Source of the DNA: Phymatolithon calcareum
Lineage: Eukaryota > Rhodophyta > Florideophyceae > Hapalidiales
DNA length: 64,000 nt
Direction of reading: 5' to 3'
Assembly (NCBI GenBank): GCA_977006965.1
Contig: OZ345354.1
Location: 930,001 to 994,000, forward strand
Below, one piece after another: positions 44,567 through 57,063 of the stretch. The position numbers and the translations under genes were made by a program. The notes beneath the pieces are model-generated. The model saw only the letters and a list, made by a program, of their open reading frames with translations, was not told the DNA's origin and searched no databases. Each line of letters starts with the position of its first letter. Positions within the stretch are counted from its first letter, which is position 1.

Positions 44567-45330
44567 ATGGAACGTCCACAGGGAACAGCGAAAGTGGAAT
44601 CAAGAGAAGAATATGACCGGAGCGCGAGGATTTTCATGTCGTTGACTCTTCCCAAATGGGAGTATGCCATCCATTTGACGCCGATGACCAAGCGATTACA
44701 AGCTGCGATCGAAGCAGCAGAGGGTCTTTTCAACAAGTATGAATATGGAAAATATGCCGAACAGCGAAGAGAGAGAATGCGCGTGTTGCACCGACTCGCC
44801 AGACCGGGGATGAGGAAAGCACACCAGGCTGAAGGTTCGCTTTGAGCCTAGATAGACGGAAGAAGTTCCTGGAAGATGCAGAAGAAGATGGAGGAAGAGA
44901 AGAGGATTTGGAAGACGTTTCAATGGATATTCGGTATCTCAGAGAAGAGGAGGACCTGAAAGGAGCGTTAAAACAAGCGGAAGACGGCATGGTGTCGAAG
45001 AAGCACCGACTAGAGGAATTAGTTTAATGCTGGAAAGAGGAAGAAAAAGGGCGGATAATAAACATCCCCATATACAAGCCGAACAAGCAACTAGAAGTGC
45101 TACGTATACGGGACAGAAACACGCGTCTGAAATGCCTAAGAGTGATTTTCAAAAGAGCCTCGTTGGGAGAATGTCATCCTTGGCGACATACTTTGGAACC
45201 GGTGCTTTGCTTGAGCTCGTAGGGCTCCAACGGCACTAAGATCCACGAAAATGGACCACGAGACTGAAAATGAATTCATAAGACTCACTCGGGCCCTTAC
45301 TAGAAGTGAAATTCGAATGAAGGAGATCCT
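44567..45330 (+). pseudogene. LINE-2-type C-terminal fragment, copy Y1
   Basis: Reads LPKWEYAIHLTPMTKRLQAA and RMRVLHRLARPGMRKAHQAE followed by a charged coiled coil, then after frameshifts LRIRDRNTRLKCLRVIFKRA, LLELVGLQR and FIRLTRALTR. The first part matches the region after the RT of the LINE at 54.3-57.9 kb (CRWEHALHLPPWTRSIQAQI), so this is a 5'-truncated element tail, not a host gene. Later parts match copy Y2 at 50384-50986. Confidence 0.6.
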
Positions 45331-48300
45331 AGGAGAGTAGAGTATGGCCGCCACGGAAGACAGTGAGAAGCAGCAGTGTGACTCAAATTGAGGGTTTGGG
45401 AGCTTTTAAAATAGAACATCACATATCCTCGAAGCTGCTCTTGGACCAAGTTCCGCATCGAAATCGTTACCTCTTTGCGACCAAATGAATCGATCGTACT
45501 GTGGTCGGTTTTCGTAGATGTGGAGATATGTTGAAATAAACTGAGCAGCCTCTTTGGTCACCATCATTTTCCTCCCGTTCCATGATGCGAGCAAGGGAAG
45601 TTCCATTTTCTATATGAGATGATCCCATGCCTAACTCCAGGAAGGTTTTGCAAACGGAAAAGCGGCTGTCCACAGCTCCTCACGGTGATGATGACCACCT
45701 CATGTAATCGAAGTATCGCGGCAATGAGCTAAACTAGAACTTGTTCTTTGCTACAGTTGCGTGCGTGAGGGCTTTCGCAGAAGTCTAATCGGAACAAGAT
45801 CATCTCTTCCGTGCTGCCTACCTTTCGTAAAAAACGCGTGAGAAATCGGTAATGCGTCAGAGAAAAAGTTGTCTTATGCTTGTGTATACTGTCACGAGAT
45901 TTTGCTGTGGCTTGTGTCTCTGGACGGGCGTTCATGTTTTCATCAAAGTTGCGAAATATCTCTGGATTTTCTTCTGTGATGGGCTAGTGTGCACGGCAAG
46001 GCGGGAAGATAGCCAAGATCAGTTAACGGTCACTGTACTTGGCGCGACAAATTTCGTGCATGTGTCGATGGATCATCCATAACCTTGGCCTATTAAAGAG
46101 TCGTATGACATCATTGGAGCTCTGTTCCACTGAGCGAGACCGATACTGTATTCATTTTTGATGCGAGAAAGTCTACATTCAAATGGCATCCTCATTTCAG
46201 ATACAGAGCTACTGCTGGTGGCTGTACTGCCCTCGCCTGGAAGGTCGCGGAAAACGCAAATATAGGCAATAAGTAGTTATGCGAAGCCTCTTGCAATTTT
46301 GCTTGTTGAACTCAGGACTGGCTTTTCGAATGTGTGTCATTACGCCATTTTGTTGAGAAGGATTCGTCAGGTTCCAGCACCATTGAGTTCTCGTGGATCT
46401 TTAGAAGCGCTACCCAAGGGTCTGCAAGGGTCTGCCTATGCGTCGGTAAATGTTTCCACTTTCCTTCGTACCGGTACAGTTTGCACGCTGCGGTGCAGCA
46501 CTCTGCTCCTCACTATGTAACCGGGGCATGCCAAACATAAACTGAACACATATGGTATCAAGGAGTATTGATAAACAGTTTATCAACACTCTTTGCTTTA
46601 AGGATGTATAATTACTATGCTTTGTGCTTCCATGCTTTTCTGAATGATCACTGGCGTTTGAGGTCCTTCCATAGGTAGGAAAGGAAGCACCTTGTGATAG
46701 CGAGGTAGGCTTGGAGACTGCCTACCTTGACAGACTTTAGAAAGATTTGCGGTTTTATTCGAAACATAAAATCGAAATTTTGGCGACTTTGCTTTCACGA
46801 CGTCCAACGGTCTAGCTCCCCAGAGAAGGCGACCAGTGTCGCGCTTCTCCTTACTAGAGTACCCGGACACCGTCCTGTAGCTCTTAGGAACCTCCTCCCG
46901 GACAAGCACCGCTTGCCGGAGAACTGGATTGCCGTAGTTGTAGCCGTGCGATAGCCTCACTACTACTACAAAAGACTATGAAGGGTGGGTGGGTGGTCGG
47001 CATAAATGCGGGCTGCCAGCTCGAAAAGCTCACCTGTCCAGCCTCCGCCGAGGAATCAGATATCGCACGAGTCCTTGTGGGAAACGGCCAGCCGGTGTAC
47101 CAAAGAGCCCCTCACGCTGTTCGCTGCCTTACCCGCGGTTCACGTCTCGGTTCAGGCACGTTCCGAAGTGCGTGCCTCCGCGTGAACATGTCTGCAAGCT
47201 TGCGATGCGCGTGCTCGAGATCAAGGTTTCTTCGGCGTACTGCTTGATCTAGAGATTTTTGATAGGCGAGGCTCAGACTCTGAAACAGTTGCTGGCGACT
47301 GTGCGCGCCGGTGAGACTGTCGCGCAAGCTTTCGACTCTACGCTGCGTGCAGCCGCGTTTTCAACCGCCGCCGGGTGTGCGCGCCTGTGAATGTGACGCC
47401 CAGAGTCTCGGCCTGTCGCAGCGCGGCGCCTCGTGGCGCAACCTGATGAGAGGGTCGCACGGAAAGCGTCCGGAAGGCGTCCTTGGCCCGGTCGTCACGC
47501 GCCTAAGCGTTCTTCCAGGTTGCCACTGGTTGTGGCGCACAGGCGCTGTCGGGCGACTTAGATTGTTGCGGGAGCGTCTTAGCGCGTGGCGGCTTCTTGA
47601 ATGCCGCTGGTTGCGGCTCAAGACGGTGTCGAACGACCTGGCTCGGCACGGGGATCCTTCGCGTGGCGCTGCTCCTCGACTGCCACTGGTTGCCGCTCCA
47701 AGACACTCATAAGCGATGTCGATCAACGCCCGGATGTCATCGCGCGTGGTCGCTTTCTCGCTGTCGCCGGATGTTCCGCAGCGACATAACAATGGGTATC
47801 GATTCATGCTGGTCATCGGCGGTAGTTGTCTTGTAGAGGCGTGTATGCCATCATCGGTGGTCTGCACGCAGTGTATGATCTCAAGCGGTAAGTGATGGCA
47901 GGATTGAGGTGGGCAAATTTGAGAAGATCGCCATACCTCCGCACCGTCTCTGGCCTTGCTGCTCCGACAAAGGGTGTTCTTCGAAAAGGGAATTAATCGT
48001 TGTATAGAATTCGGACACTGTGCAACGAGCAACTTTAGTCTGAACTGATGTCTCCAACATTTCATACAGACACAACAGCATTTCCTGTAGTCTCGTAGTC
48101 TAGACAGAGCAGTTTTAGATTTACGCCACTGAGCAGTCATTTTTCGCACAATAACTGCATCAAAACAGGCACACTCACAGTTGTTGCCAAGATCATGTGG
48201 AACGAGTGCACTTAAAAGCATAAAGGAGAAGTGTTTGTGAGGAAATAGCAAAATGCCAATACACTGCAGTGCCCTTGGGCACTTAAAATCCTCCTTTGCG

Positions 48301-48730
48301 ATAGAAGAATAAGACTAAATGTAGATTTTTATTTAAATCAACGCGTCTGCATCACATAATATGTGTCATAGGGGATCAGAACTTGGAGAACGATGATCAA
48401 GAAAACAGGACAGTGGACAAGAACTATAGTGAGCCACCTTTTCATCATTGTTACGGAGAGAAATGTAGATTTTTCAAGGCGTCTGGAGAGTCTCGGAGAA
48501 GCACGTCGAACCATACACGAGGACTAAATGTTCTCAGATCCAAGGGCTCCACTTGGACAAACCGGTACGATGTAACTATAGCTGGACCGATGTGAGCTTT
48601 CGAAGCCCTGGGATCGTGATCCAGCACCGCTATGTGAGTGGTATTGATGAGCCTCTGCTACCTCGCTAGCGTAGCGTTCAGCAAATGACGCGAATTTGAG
48701 TCAATGTGCTCTCCCCTAATCCCTCTTGCA
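45331..48730. other. No recognisable gene; hairpin and GC-rich repeat patch
   Basis: Mostly short frames. A near-perfect hairpin (18-bp arms, CAAGGAGTATTGATAAAC type) lies at 46559-46595. A GC-rich patch at 46980-47760 is open on both strands over several hundred bp and contains an 80-bp tandem repeat. No domain recognised. Confidence 0.4.
47500..47706. repeat. 80-bp tandem repeat, about 2.5 units
   Basis: The word GCC(A/G)CTGGTTG recurs at 47522, 47603 and 47682, with diverged sequence in between. On the minus strand the units encode related QPVAVEE/QPAAFKK/QPVATWK peptides, so the repeat may once have been coding. Confidence 0.55.
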
Positions 48731-49120
48731 TTATTTGAATGGATCCATTGCCGATCGAATCGCAAAATAGGCCTGATTGGCGTCTTTGGTGTGAACTGTT
48801 ACACATACCATACCACCTTTCAATAGAATGATTAATGCTTTGGAGCGGCGGGTGTATAGTCTGGCTCTTTTGATGCGCAAAAGTGAATCACAAAACCGTC
48901 TGAGCGCGGAAGGAGGAGAGCCTGACGAAAGCGATGGATGTACATCGGAATCGAAGTGTTGCCAAACGCGATCGATGTCTTGAATATGGATTTGCTTGAC
49001 TCCGAAAAACGGAATGTAGTTTCCATCGAGCAAAAGCACGGTGGGTGTCACCTCGATGAATCGATCCCGGTAAAGTATTTCGTCGAAAGCAGATGTGTCG
49101 GGTTGGCTATGATAGATCAT
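48731..49120 (-). CDS. PH-like small protein family, copy X3 (open)
   Basis: About 129 residues from MIYHSQPDTSAFDE, chosen because all four copies have a Met 11-14 residues before the shared F-(D/N) motif; the frame is open further upstream to 49204. Core: RFIEVTPTVLLLDGNYIPFF, GVKQIHIQDIDRVWQHFDSD, KALIILLKGGMVCVTVHTKD and QAYFAIRSAMDPFK. No signal peptide or membrane segment. Open throughout although the most divergent copy, which argues for some constraint. Function unknown; PH-like folds often bind lipids or peptides, but nothing here proves it. Confidence 0.55.
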   Translation of the reverse strand: MIYHSQPDTSAFDEILYRDRFIEVTPTVLLLDGNYIPFFGVKQIHIQDIDRVWQHFDSDVHPSLSSGSPPSALRRFCDSLLRIKRARLYTRRSKALIILLKGGMVCVTVHTKDANQAYFAIRSAMDPFK

Positions 49121-50383
49121 TGATATCTTGAAATTGGATAAGCAAAGATGCAGGTGCAGAGCGGATGACCAAACTGATATAGCGTCGACGGACGAAGATG
49201 GCATCCAATCGGTTAGATAAGTACGATGAGATTGGGGAGAAGTGGGTTATGATCAAGACCATCGGTTGGCGATTCTAAAAATTAGAATTATATTAGACTG
49301 TTTAAATGCAGGGATGGCTCTTAGTTTGTACATCAGATTAGCAGCTATCACGTTCCCATCGGCGGATCGGGAGAGCACATGGTTCCAGGACGTCTCCCAC
49401 CGTATTCACTCACGCAAGTGCGAGTAGTCGTGCGGAAATCGTCCTCTGAGAAAATCAATCCCATTGGTGCAAATAACTACGAAGATGGTCAATTTTTTCA
49501 TCACCCTGACTAAATTGCAGAGTCGTCTCCCTTGCCATTACAAAACAACTGTTCCACTGGCCGGCAATTATCCTTTTCAACCGATGTGATGACTTCTAAG
49601 GAGTCCCCGCTTCAGCGTATCTTCCAGGAGCAATTGTTTCAGAACATATGTTCGGGCCAGATGCCAGGATGTGCCGTGATATTCTTCTATGAGGAATTTG
49701 ATGAATTGAAGACGAATTTTGCCGTATTTGGCAAAATGACCATCAAGCACGGGTGTTGCTACGATCTTGGTTTGGACGGTCAGCAAACGGCAAGAGGTCC
49801 ACATATCAGGACCGTTGAGACCTGAGTTCGCGTGAGTGCCATGATGATTTCTTTGCAAGTCTGCAGTATATGGTTATGGTTTCATGCTAGTCCCTGCCCC
49901 CCCTGGCATGGGGGAAAGAAAAAACTAACTAGCGCTTTTGATATCTTTCCCAAATTATGACGAGGTTTGTCTATGATGGCTGCAAAAAGCAAAGGAAGGG
50001 GGAAAATGGAAAACTCTGTTTGACGTGAAACTGACCGCCATTGATGACTTGGGACATAGACCTCGCTGGTGGGCGTCATTCAGTGCCGTTTTGGGTCAGT
50101 TCTCGTTTAGTCCATATACGCTTAAGGAGCATCGTGCGGATATTGCACCTGCAGGTAATGCCATTTACTCTTTAGCATTCCACAACCAGACTAAGGGCTC
50201 CCGAGGAATCTACCAAAGAACCAGTACAAGAAGAGTCTGCACTTTGCGGTTCAAAGGCAGAGGGGGAGATTTGATGATTTTATTTTGAGAGCTCCCAAAG
50301 CCTCACCTGGAGTAACGGGGCAGCTCTTGCGATAATATCTAAGCTAAAGTCCTCTGGCTACTCAACACGTTATTGATTCGTAA
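49121..50383. other. No recognisable gene
   Basis: Short open frames only (for example 49532-49825, plus) without motifs. Confidence 0.4.
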
Positions 50384-50986
50384 TTATCTCCCAACAAGAG
50401 CTCCTGTGAGTCTCTTGCACTCAAACTCAATTTCTGTACTAATCTTCGACAACGCTAGAGTACGTTGTAAGGCGACTAGTTCGATCACCGCAGTAATCGC
50501 GCAGTAGGCACCCAATACTGATTTTCTCCGTAGGGGTGCTCGGTTAAATGTCAACCTTAGGCTCCTTAAACGTGTTCTTTCTCCAATGTAAAGGATCCCT
50601 GGTAGCTTGCCTTCAGTAGGATTCTTCATTGATCTGCCTTCTTTTTCCTTTTCCCATACCTTAATTGTTTCTTCTTTACTCCTCTTCTTCGTGCCAGATC
50701 CCTCCTGGGCTTTCTGAAGGGCTTGTCGAAAGTCTTCATAAATATCCTTCATTGCTTTCTTTATGTCCTCATATCTTCCAAAGTACTCTTCTGTTTCTTC
50801 AAGGCGCTTTTTGTGTCTTACCAGGCTTAATGCAAAACTTTCTGCTTGATGACGTCTCCTCATCTTTGGTGGTCCCAGTCGGCACAGCACTCGCATTCGG
50901 TCCCGGTGGGGTTCAAAGGCAGAAGTGGGCATGTCTACAGTACCTGGTCGATGAAGGGATCTAATCCCGAAACAGAAAGGAAACAA
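50384..50986 (-). pseudogene. LINE-2-type C-terminal fragment, copy Y2
   Basis: A 200-residue open frame. RMRVLCRLGPPKMRRRHQAE matches Y1 and the tail of the LINE at 54-58 kb (MRSLCKIAPPKIRRTQLGEQ). A highly charged coiled coil follows, then ILYIGERTRLRSLRLTFNRA and VLGAYCAITAVIELVALQR (hydrophobic). Being open it could be mistaken for a gene, but the homology places it as the C-terminal end of a LINE protein, cut at its 5' side. Confidence 0.6.
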
Positions 50987-51366
50987 CTGTGATTTCCAAT
51001 ATTTTTACGTTCACGAACAATAAAGCTACTCACCGACATTGCAAACACAACTTTTTCTATAGACAACTACAATTTTCCCCAAAGTTCTCCAAAATGGAGA
51101 GACATTTTGTTACCGAAATTCAGACTTGAAGTCATCTTTCTCCACTAATGCTGCTCTTCAATGTTACGCTTGTGCAGTTGTAAGGAGCACAAAATCAGAC
51201 TCCTCCGTGTTTAGTTCCGTTTTATTGAGGTGCCCGGTGTCCCCATCGCGGAAGATAACGCAGGGGCTCTGTAATTCTCCGATCAATAATATCGGTTATT
51301 TTTTGGAACTCACAATTTCAATCTGTCCCGTTTTACAGAAGGCTCCGATCATAACAGCACCCGCAC

Positions 51367-51624
51367 ATGGTGGTCATTTACAGACAGCTCGCACTGCAGT
51401 ATGCCTGCGGAAGATTCCCACAGGTGTCAACAACAAGTATGGCCGAAGAATTCCGGACAAGAGCCAGAGAGCATATGGAGACCCTTGAAAGCACGCTAGC
51501 AGGGTACGACCTAAAAGGAGAAAAACGACTAGAAGCAGAAAAGGCGCTAGATGAGCTCTTACTATTTAGCAAGACACTCATAGAACGCATGGAGAACGAA
51601 GAAGGCCTGTATTCATTCGTATAA
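51367..51624 (+). pseudogene. LINE-2-type terminal fragment, copy Z
   Basis: YACGRFPQVSTTSMAEEFRT and a following charged helix (EKALDELLLFSKTLIERM) resemble the last 60 residues of the 54-58 kb LINE (YFGRFPPRIPSSYVEHFGDE ... MDRLLELETEEM). The similarity is modest. Probably the extreme 3' coding end of a related element. Confidence 0.4.
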
Positions 51625-52168
51625 GGCAAGGCAAAAAGCGGTCGAGTCCAAGCACCAGAAATCCTGTAGAGAACTGAGATAGGATTACCTTGAATCCTGA
51701 GTTTTCCCGTCCGCGATACTAGTGGGCGTTCCGTTAGCTGCACAAAGGTTGGTAGCATCAGAGGAAGCCTCGCCCATATCTTCGGAAGTCTGTGGGGCTT
51801 TTTAAATAAACTTGAATAAAAAAATTTACTAAATACGGCAAAGTACGTGGTCATTTTACCAAATTCCCCTTATAAAATGTCCATGATGGGCAAATTGAAG
51901 AGTGCAATGTGCAGGGACCCGTATGTGCGTGCAACCGAAACCGTTTGGACTCTGGAAAAAATGCAATTGGCTGCACAAGCAGAGCAATGTAGCGTCAGGC
52001 GACGTGAGGAAAGTGTAACAGAAAAAATAGAGTCCCTCCTTTATATAGAACAGGAGCCATCAGTAGAGTGCGCGAGGTAGGAAGTAAATCTGGGTGAAAA
52101 GGCTGCAGCAACTTGACGCCACATCGACGCTTCCGCAGCCCTCGTAGCACCGGTAATCCGCATCGTTA

Positions 52169-52381
52169 TCAAGTGCGCGGCACACACTTGCCGCCAACGC
52201 ACATCTCAGTCTTGTCGTCACAGTCAGAGCGGATGTGACAGTTGGAGCCGGTGCAGTGTGCAATCATGCAGCTAACCGGCTTCGCGAAGCACGAGGTTCT
52301 CACACCGGGGCCGATGCAAGTCACGGCAAGCGCGATTGAGACGCACAACAGAAGGGCGATGGAGAAAAACAGACGTTTCAT
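52169..52381 (-). CDS. Secreted cysteine-rich peptide (70 aa)
   Basis: A compact ORF with a textbook signal peptide, MKRLFFSIALLLCVSIALAV, predicted cleavage near residue 20. The mature part of about 50 residues has eight cysteines, spaced to suit four disulfides, and ends CVGGKCVPRT. The codon composition is GC-richer than the surroundings. Such small secreted disulfide peptides serve as antimicrobial, signalling or protease-inhibitor-like proteins; I cannot assign a family. The ATG at 52381 is the only reasonable start. Nothing next to it suggests an operon or cluster. The other minus frame just downstream (52060-52263) is also Cys-rich, so a frameshifted longer form or alternative exon should be considered. 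Confidence 0.6.
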   Translation of the reverse strand: MKRLFFSIALLLCVSIALAVTCIGPGVRTSCFAKPVSCMIAHCTGSNCHIRSDCDDKTEMCVGGKCVPRT

Positions 52382-54297
52382 TTTGCAATGGGATCAGGGA
52401 TGGTCGATATTTAGAGTTAAGGAAAGACCTCATCGGATGAGTGCTAACATTTTGATGTATAACTGTGATACTTCGCTGGCACAATTCAACGGAATGACTG
52501 CAAGTGTATACACGGGCCGCGGTCGGCCCATGAACGACGTGTCCAGCGGAAGCTTGCTCGTAGCTAAAAAGAGTGCATCAGATTTACTCATTTAAATTCT
52601 GTGCAGAACACAATCGCGTAAACACTAAGACCTTGTGCAAAAAAGATATCACGCACTGAACCCAAATGCACCGCCTGCGCTTCGCGAATCCGGGAAGCAA
52701 AACACTCTGGAACTCGCCCTGGCGTTGGTGTCCACAGGGTTGACATACCGTTAGCGTCCTCATAAATGTCTTCAAGTACTCAAATAATGTACAAATGATA
52801 TCTAGAGTGTTCAGCGATGAATGCGGCAAGACTATTGGGACAGCTGCGTCAGAATTTTTTGGACGCTACAGAATTGCGAAACATTCATTCATTCATTTTG
52901 CGTATTCCCCTTGTGGGGCTGCCAACACTTTGAGAGCCTAAGCCTCTTCCATTCTAATCTATTTGTTGCGAGTTTGACTGCTGATTGCATGTCGAGGTGC
53001 TGGACGTCGCCAAAGATTGACTCAGGGGCTGGTCGGACGCAGTGAAGTAGCCTTGGCGAACCAAGCGACCTTTCGTCCATCCTAAGAATGCGTCCGAGCC
53101 TGTCTCTGGCGCAAAATACCACATCGAAAGTGGGGTCCCTAGACCCGTCGGCAACTGGTCTTCCCGATACATTGCGAAACATGAATATTAGAGTAAGAAA
53201 TTGGTCAGCTTTGTAGAATTGCAGTCGTCTCCGGATAAGGCGCAACACGAAACATGCTTTCACACTGCAGACAACAAGTGCTTAGTGCCGAGCACTAAAA
53301 CTGCTTCCGGCCTCGCATTCCGGACCGCTTTTATCTTCCATGCCGCCGAACTGGACGCGCCCGAAAAGCAGTCCGAGACTAATTGGAGCAGTTTTTCAAT
53401 TGCTGAGGAAAATCATTGCAGAACAGAGCCCGAGAAGTCCCAAGCACTGTGAGAACGAATCACTGGTACATCGCTGTTTGGCAAAACGCTCGACTCACAG
53501 TCGTGTTCAACAAAGGAGCGCGCCAGAGTCGACTGCACGAGGCATAGTCAATTCGCATATTCAACAGGCTATATCGCGTGGGGAATACGGGTGCGCATAT
53601 GCAACAATACATGACCAGATAGAAACGACATATTAACTGCCGTTGCACCGATTGATACATGGTCGTGCAGGAGCGTTGAACGGGTTTTTAGAGTGCTTGC
53701 ACCAGCATTCACGTATAGCGTTCAGGCCAATGACTTTGATAGCGAAAACAGCGATATAATAAGGCACTATAATTGCAAGTTATCTCAATACTCTGCTCTG
53801 TCCACCTTCTATACAAGTTCGATCGTCCATACACCCGCGGAGTAATTGCGAAAGCGGCTATGGACATGGACTTTCCCCCAGACGCCGATTATTCTCGGAT
53901 GAGTTTATGGCACCGGAACTATTCCACCGGAAAAAGTACGTCATATGTTTCGACAGTCCTATAGTCGTTGTCCATAGTCTCTACAGACTTTCTCAAAGAT
54001 CTTTAATGCACGGAAAAGTAGTCATCTGGTTCTCGCGCTCAAAAAATGAACAGCGAACAATGAACCGATATCTAAACTAATTGCGTACGCTGCCTATTGA
54101 AAGCTTTCTCCCGAAGCGATCTGGGATCGTGGACGAACCCTCTTACAGTGGAGACCCTGTGTCGCGCGCTCCGAAAGCTTAATACCCAATGACGACACAC
54201 AGAGCAGCGATGATCACTTTCCTTCCCCGTCCGAAGGCCCAGGAGAACAAGGCGATACCATAGATGACGCCTTGGCTCCGCCAACGGCGCAAACAAC
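52382..54297. other. No recognisable gene
   Basis: Promoter side of the Cys-rich peptide gene, then short frames without motifs up to the LINE. Confidence 0.4.
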
Positions 54298-54478
54298 ATG
54301 CGAATGGCAGCTGACAAAGCCTGTAACGAAGAGAAAGCACATGCTGCCTCGGACTTTGAGCCTCAAGATGCAAAACCGCCTGCAAACGAGTATACTATTC
54401 GAGAAACTCCAAACACGGTCAAATCTCACTGCAACACTAAAAACCCCATGACGGCATCGCAAACCACTCTGTCCTCTT

Positions 54479-55293
54479 GTGTTACGCAGTGACCCAGAAG
54501 ACGAATTTAAAGATTTGTACGTTCAACGTTGGTGGTTCGCTGGAATTACGCGCATGGTTGAAAAATTGTTCCAAGATCATGCAGTTGACATACTCGGAAT
54601 AATCGAGACCTTGCAGAAAGAAGACCAATTCCTCAAAGTACCGTACCAACAATCCTCCGCGACTCGCCCGTGCCCCCCTCGGTCCAAATCGAGACGTGGT
54701 GTCGCTCTGGTCACGAGAAGAGGAATCGCTTTCAAAGTCACCTACCGACTTGTCACACCCATCGTCCAACTGCTTATCATAGTAACCGCAGGAATTAATG
54801 TAGCGGTGGCCTACATCTCCCCTCTTGCGACAAAAGCCGAAACTAAACAATGCCTTGATATAGTTTTATACGAACTGCTGAAGGAAGTTCATCCTCATGG
54901 GAGACTTGAATTCGTGGCATCAACATTTGGGACACCAAATCGAAAACCAGATTACGGCAGCTCGTCTAATGGGCGACAACCGGCAATTGGAGAATCCGTA
55001 CAGCAACGGGGACAACTTTCCGATCCCCCGTAGGAAACAGGAACATTGGCATATCCTTGACAATGTCGATGGATGCGTCAAGAGTCCAAACGCCAAATGG
55101 TAATGGGATGGAATAAGAGCTGGACACATCCCAGTCATCACGAGGGTAGAACATACATAACCTGCCCCCGCATTCGTCTGGACCTTCGCATCGGCGACAG
55201 TGAGAAAGAGCACAGAGCATACCAGGACTGCTTCCGACGCAATGGCAGGCTGGGGACCCGAAATGAAGGACAAGCTGAAATCCTGTAAAAATC
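54479..55293 (+). pseudogene. LINE-2 APE-type endonuclease region
   Basis: LKICTFNVGG near 54510 (one frame) is the usual endonuclease start. After a frameshift: ITRMVEKLFQDHAVDILGII and ETLQKE (catalytic Glu position), then RRGVALVTRRGIAF and INVAVAYISP. GDLNSWHQHLG near 54900 (another frame) is the GDxN motif. Reading continues to KSCKNQEEL, where the SINE interrupts it. Confidence 0.65.
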
Positions 55294-55305
55294 AAGAGGA
55301 GCTTG

Positions 55306-55598
55306 TTTGTTTGTTTATTGCAGGTTATTCGAATTACACAATGTGTACATTATTTAACATCTAGGGGTCCTCTAAATGCTCCTGATATGGATCCATTCCT
55401 GGTACTCACGTATCTGCTTCGCGCTAGTACTGCTGCACACCACTCCACGGCGACATCCGTGTGCCCTTTGCGGAACGTTAATTCAATTCTTGCTTGTGAC
55501 AGGACTCGAACCGGCGACCTCAACATTCCTGCCTGTATCATACCGAAATATGCGCACAGGTGCGCGGAAGCAGTTTTACCACTATACCACAGGTGGCA
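55306..55598 (-). mobile_element. tRNA-derived SINE, 293 bp
   Basis: Minus-strand element with pol III promoter boxes: A box TGGTATAGTGG (plus strand 55579-55589) and B box GGTTCGAGTCC (plus strand 55502-55512), both exact consensus matches. The 3' tail is CCTGCAATAAACAAACAAAC. It is flanked by a perfect 12-bp target duplication AAGAGGAGCTTG (55294-55305 and 55599-55610). It splits the LINE-2 reading frame between NQEEL and DKWYEQF. A functional tRNA gene is excluded because the A-B distance is long and the arms do not fold into a cloverleaf. Confidence 0.88.
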
Positions 55599-55610
55599 AA
55601 GAGGAGCTTG

Positions 55611-57060
55611 ACAAGTGGTACGAACAGTTCCGACGCCTGCTAACAACGCCTTGGAGAAATACGCAGAGTCTCCTGCCCCGATACAAGCCGTTCAGGAGCG
55701 AGGGCTGGACAGCAAGGCAAAAGAACGAACCAGACTATACCGAAAGGCGATGCGAACCAAGAATATATGTCAACCTACCTCTAATTCCGTAACGAAATGT
55801 GGGCCGCAGTCCGGAAAGCGAAGAACTGTCAATACCCTACGTTCGTGGAAAACATAGACGGCCAATCTCCGCGCCAGGCCACGACCACACTCAGCAGAAT
55901 ACTGACACGCAAGAGCAAGAGACGACGTATCAATCGCGCGTTGAAGGCTCCAATCCACCCTTGTTTGTTCGCAGACCACATAGCGAACTTCTGCAGAGCG
56001 GCTACTGCGTGGAAGCCCACCCTGTACCGGTACGCGGTGTCCAAAACCATCTTAGAAGGCATCAAGGAGGCGCTACTTCGAGCCCCTCTTGGAAAAGCAC
56101 TCGGACCTGACATGATCGGGGTCGAAATGCAACAAGCAAACCCAACTATGAGCGTCGAACTGCTTGGATGCCTGTGGCGGTTAAGTCGTAGACTGCAATG
56201 TATGCCGACAGAATGGCGCCGAGAAGCGCTAATCCCTATTCACAAAAAAGGGCCGGTGTATGTACCAGGAAACTACAGACCAATTTCGCTAGAAAGCCAA
56301 GTCAGGAAAAATCATAGATGCGGCGATGGACTGTGCTATACGCCAACGGTACAAATTCCACCAATTCCAATTGGGATGTCAGAAGAACAAGAGGACTGAA
56401 CTTGCGATTCTGAGGTCAACAAGCACAATGAAGAGTGATCACAGCTTCGCCGCACTTCTGGACCTATCGTCTGCTTACGGCCGCGTCCCGCGCAACATCG
56501 TGATGCGCCGAGTTCACAAACTTCTATCCCCGGATACCGCCGAGATGATCAAATACCGTCATGGGTCTCGCGGGCGATGAGGAGAATATATGGCTTCTGA
56601 TCGACCGCAGAGTCCCACAGGGCTCCCCGCTAATTCCGTGCCTCTATAACATGTTCATGGACACATTTGCTAAGATGATCGAAAAGGCACCCCGGCATAT
56701 GTCAAAGTACCCCGCGATCTTGTGTGCCGACGACGTTCAACTGCAAGCGATAAACTCCGATGAAATGCAATGGCTCCTCGATACAGCGACGCGATGGGCC
56801 AGGGAGAATGGCATGACGTGGAACACGAAGAAGGGAAAAAGCGAAGTCCACGTCTACCGCGAGCAATTCAAGCGAAAATTCCGGCTAGCAGAGGCCTAAC
56901 TCCATGAAACAAGACGCATGGAATACCTGTGTACGACCGTCGACAACACGGGTGTCACCGAACACGCAACGCTGAAACGAATCTCGAAGGCGAAGGGAAT
57001 TATCCTGGGTCTTCGAGATATTGGAATGAGTGCCAAGGGGCTACATACAACGAAGAATAT
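55611..57060 (+). pseudogene. LINE-2 reverse transcriptase region
   Basis: Pieces in different frames: APLGKALGPDMIGVEMQQAN and ALIPIHKKGPVYVPGNYRPI (55797-56399), SFAALLDLSSAYGRVPRNIV (motif A, 56326-56580), VPQGSPLIPCLYN (motif B) and AILCADDVQLQ (catalytic motif C, 56561-56899). The order is that of a LINE RT. At least three frameshifts make it non-functional. Confidence 0.8.
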
Positions 57061-57063
57061 ATA

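Noticed and set aside
47361-48251. 296-codon minus-strand ORF as a gene
   Set aside because: Open frames exist on both strands over the same GC-rich patch, there is no motif, and part of it is an 80-bp tandem repeat; evidence for a real protein is too weak.
55502-55598. Functional tRNA gene on the minus strand
   Set aside because: A and B boxes are perfect but too far apart, no cloverleaf forms, and the unit has a repeat tail and target duplication: it is the head of a SINE.
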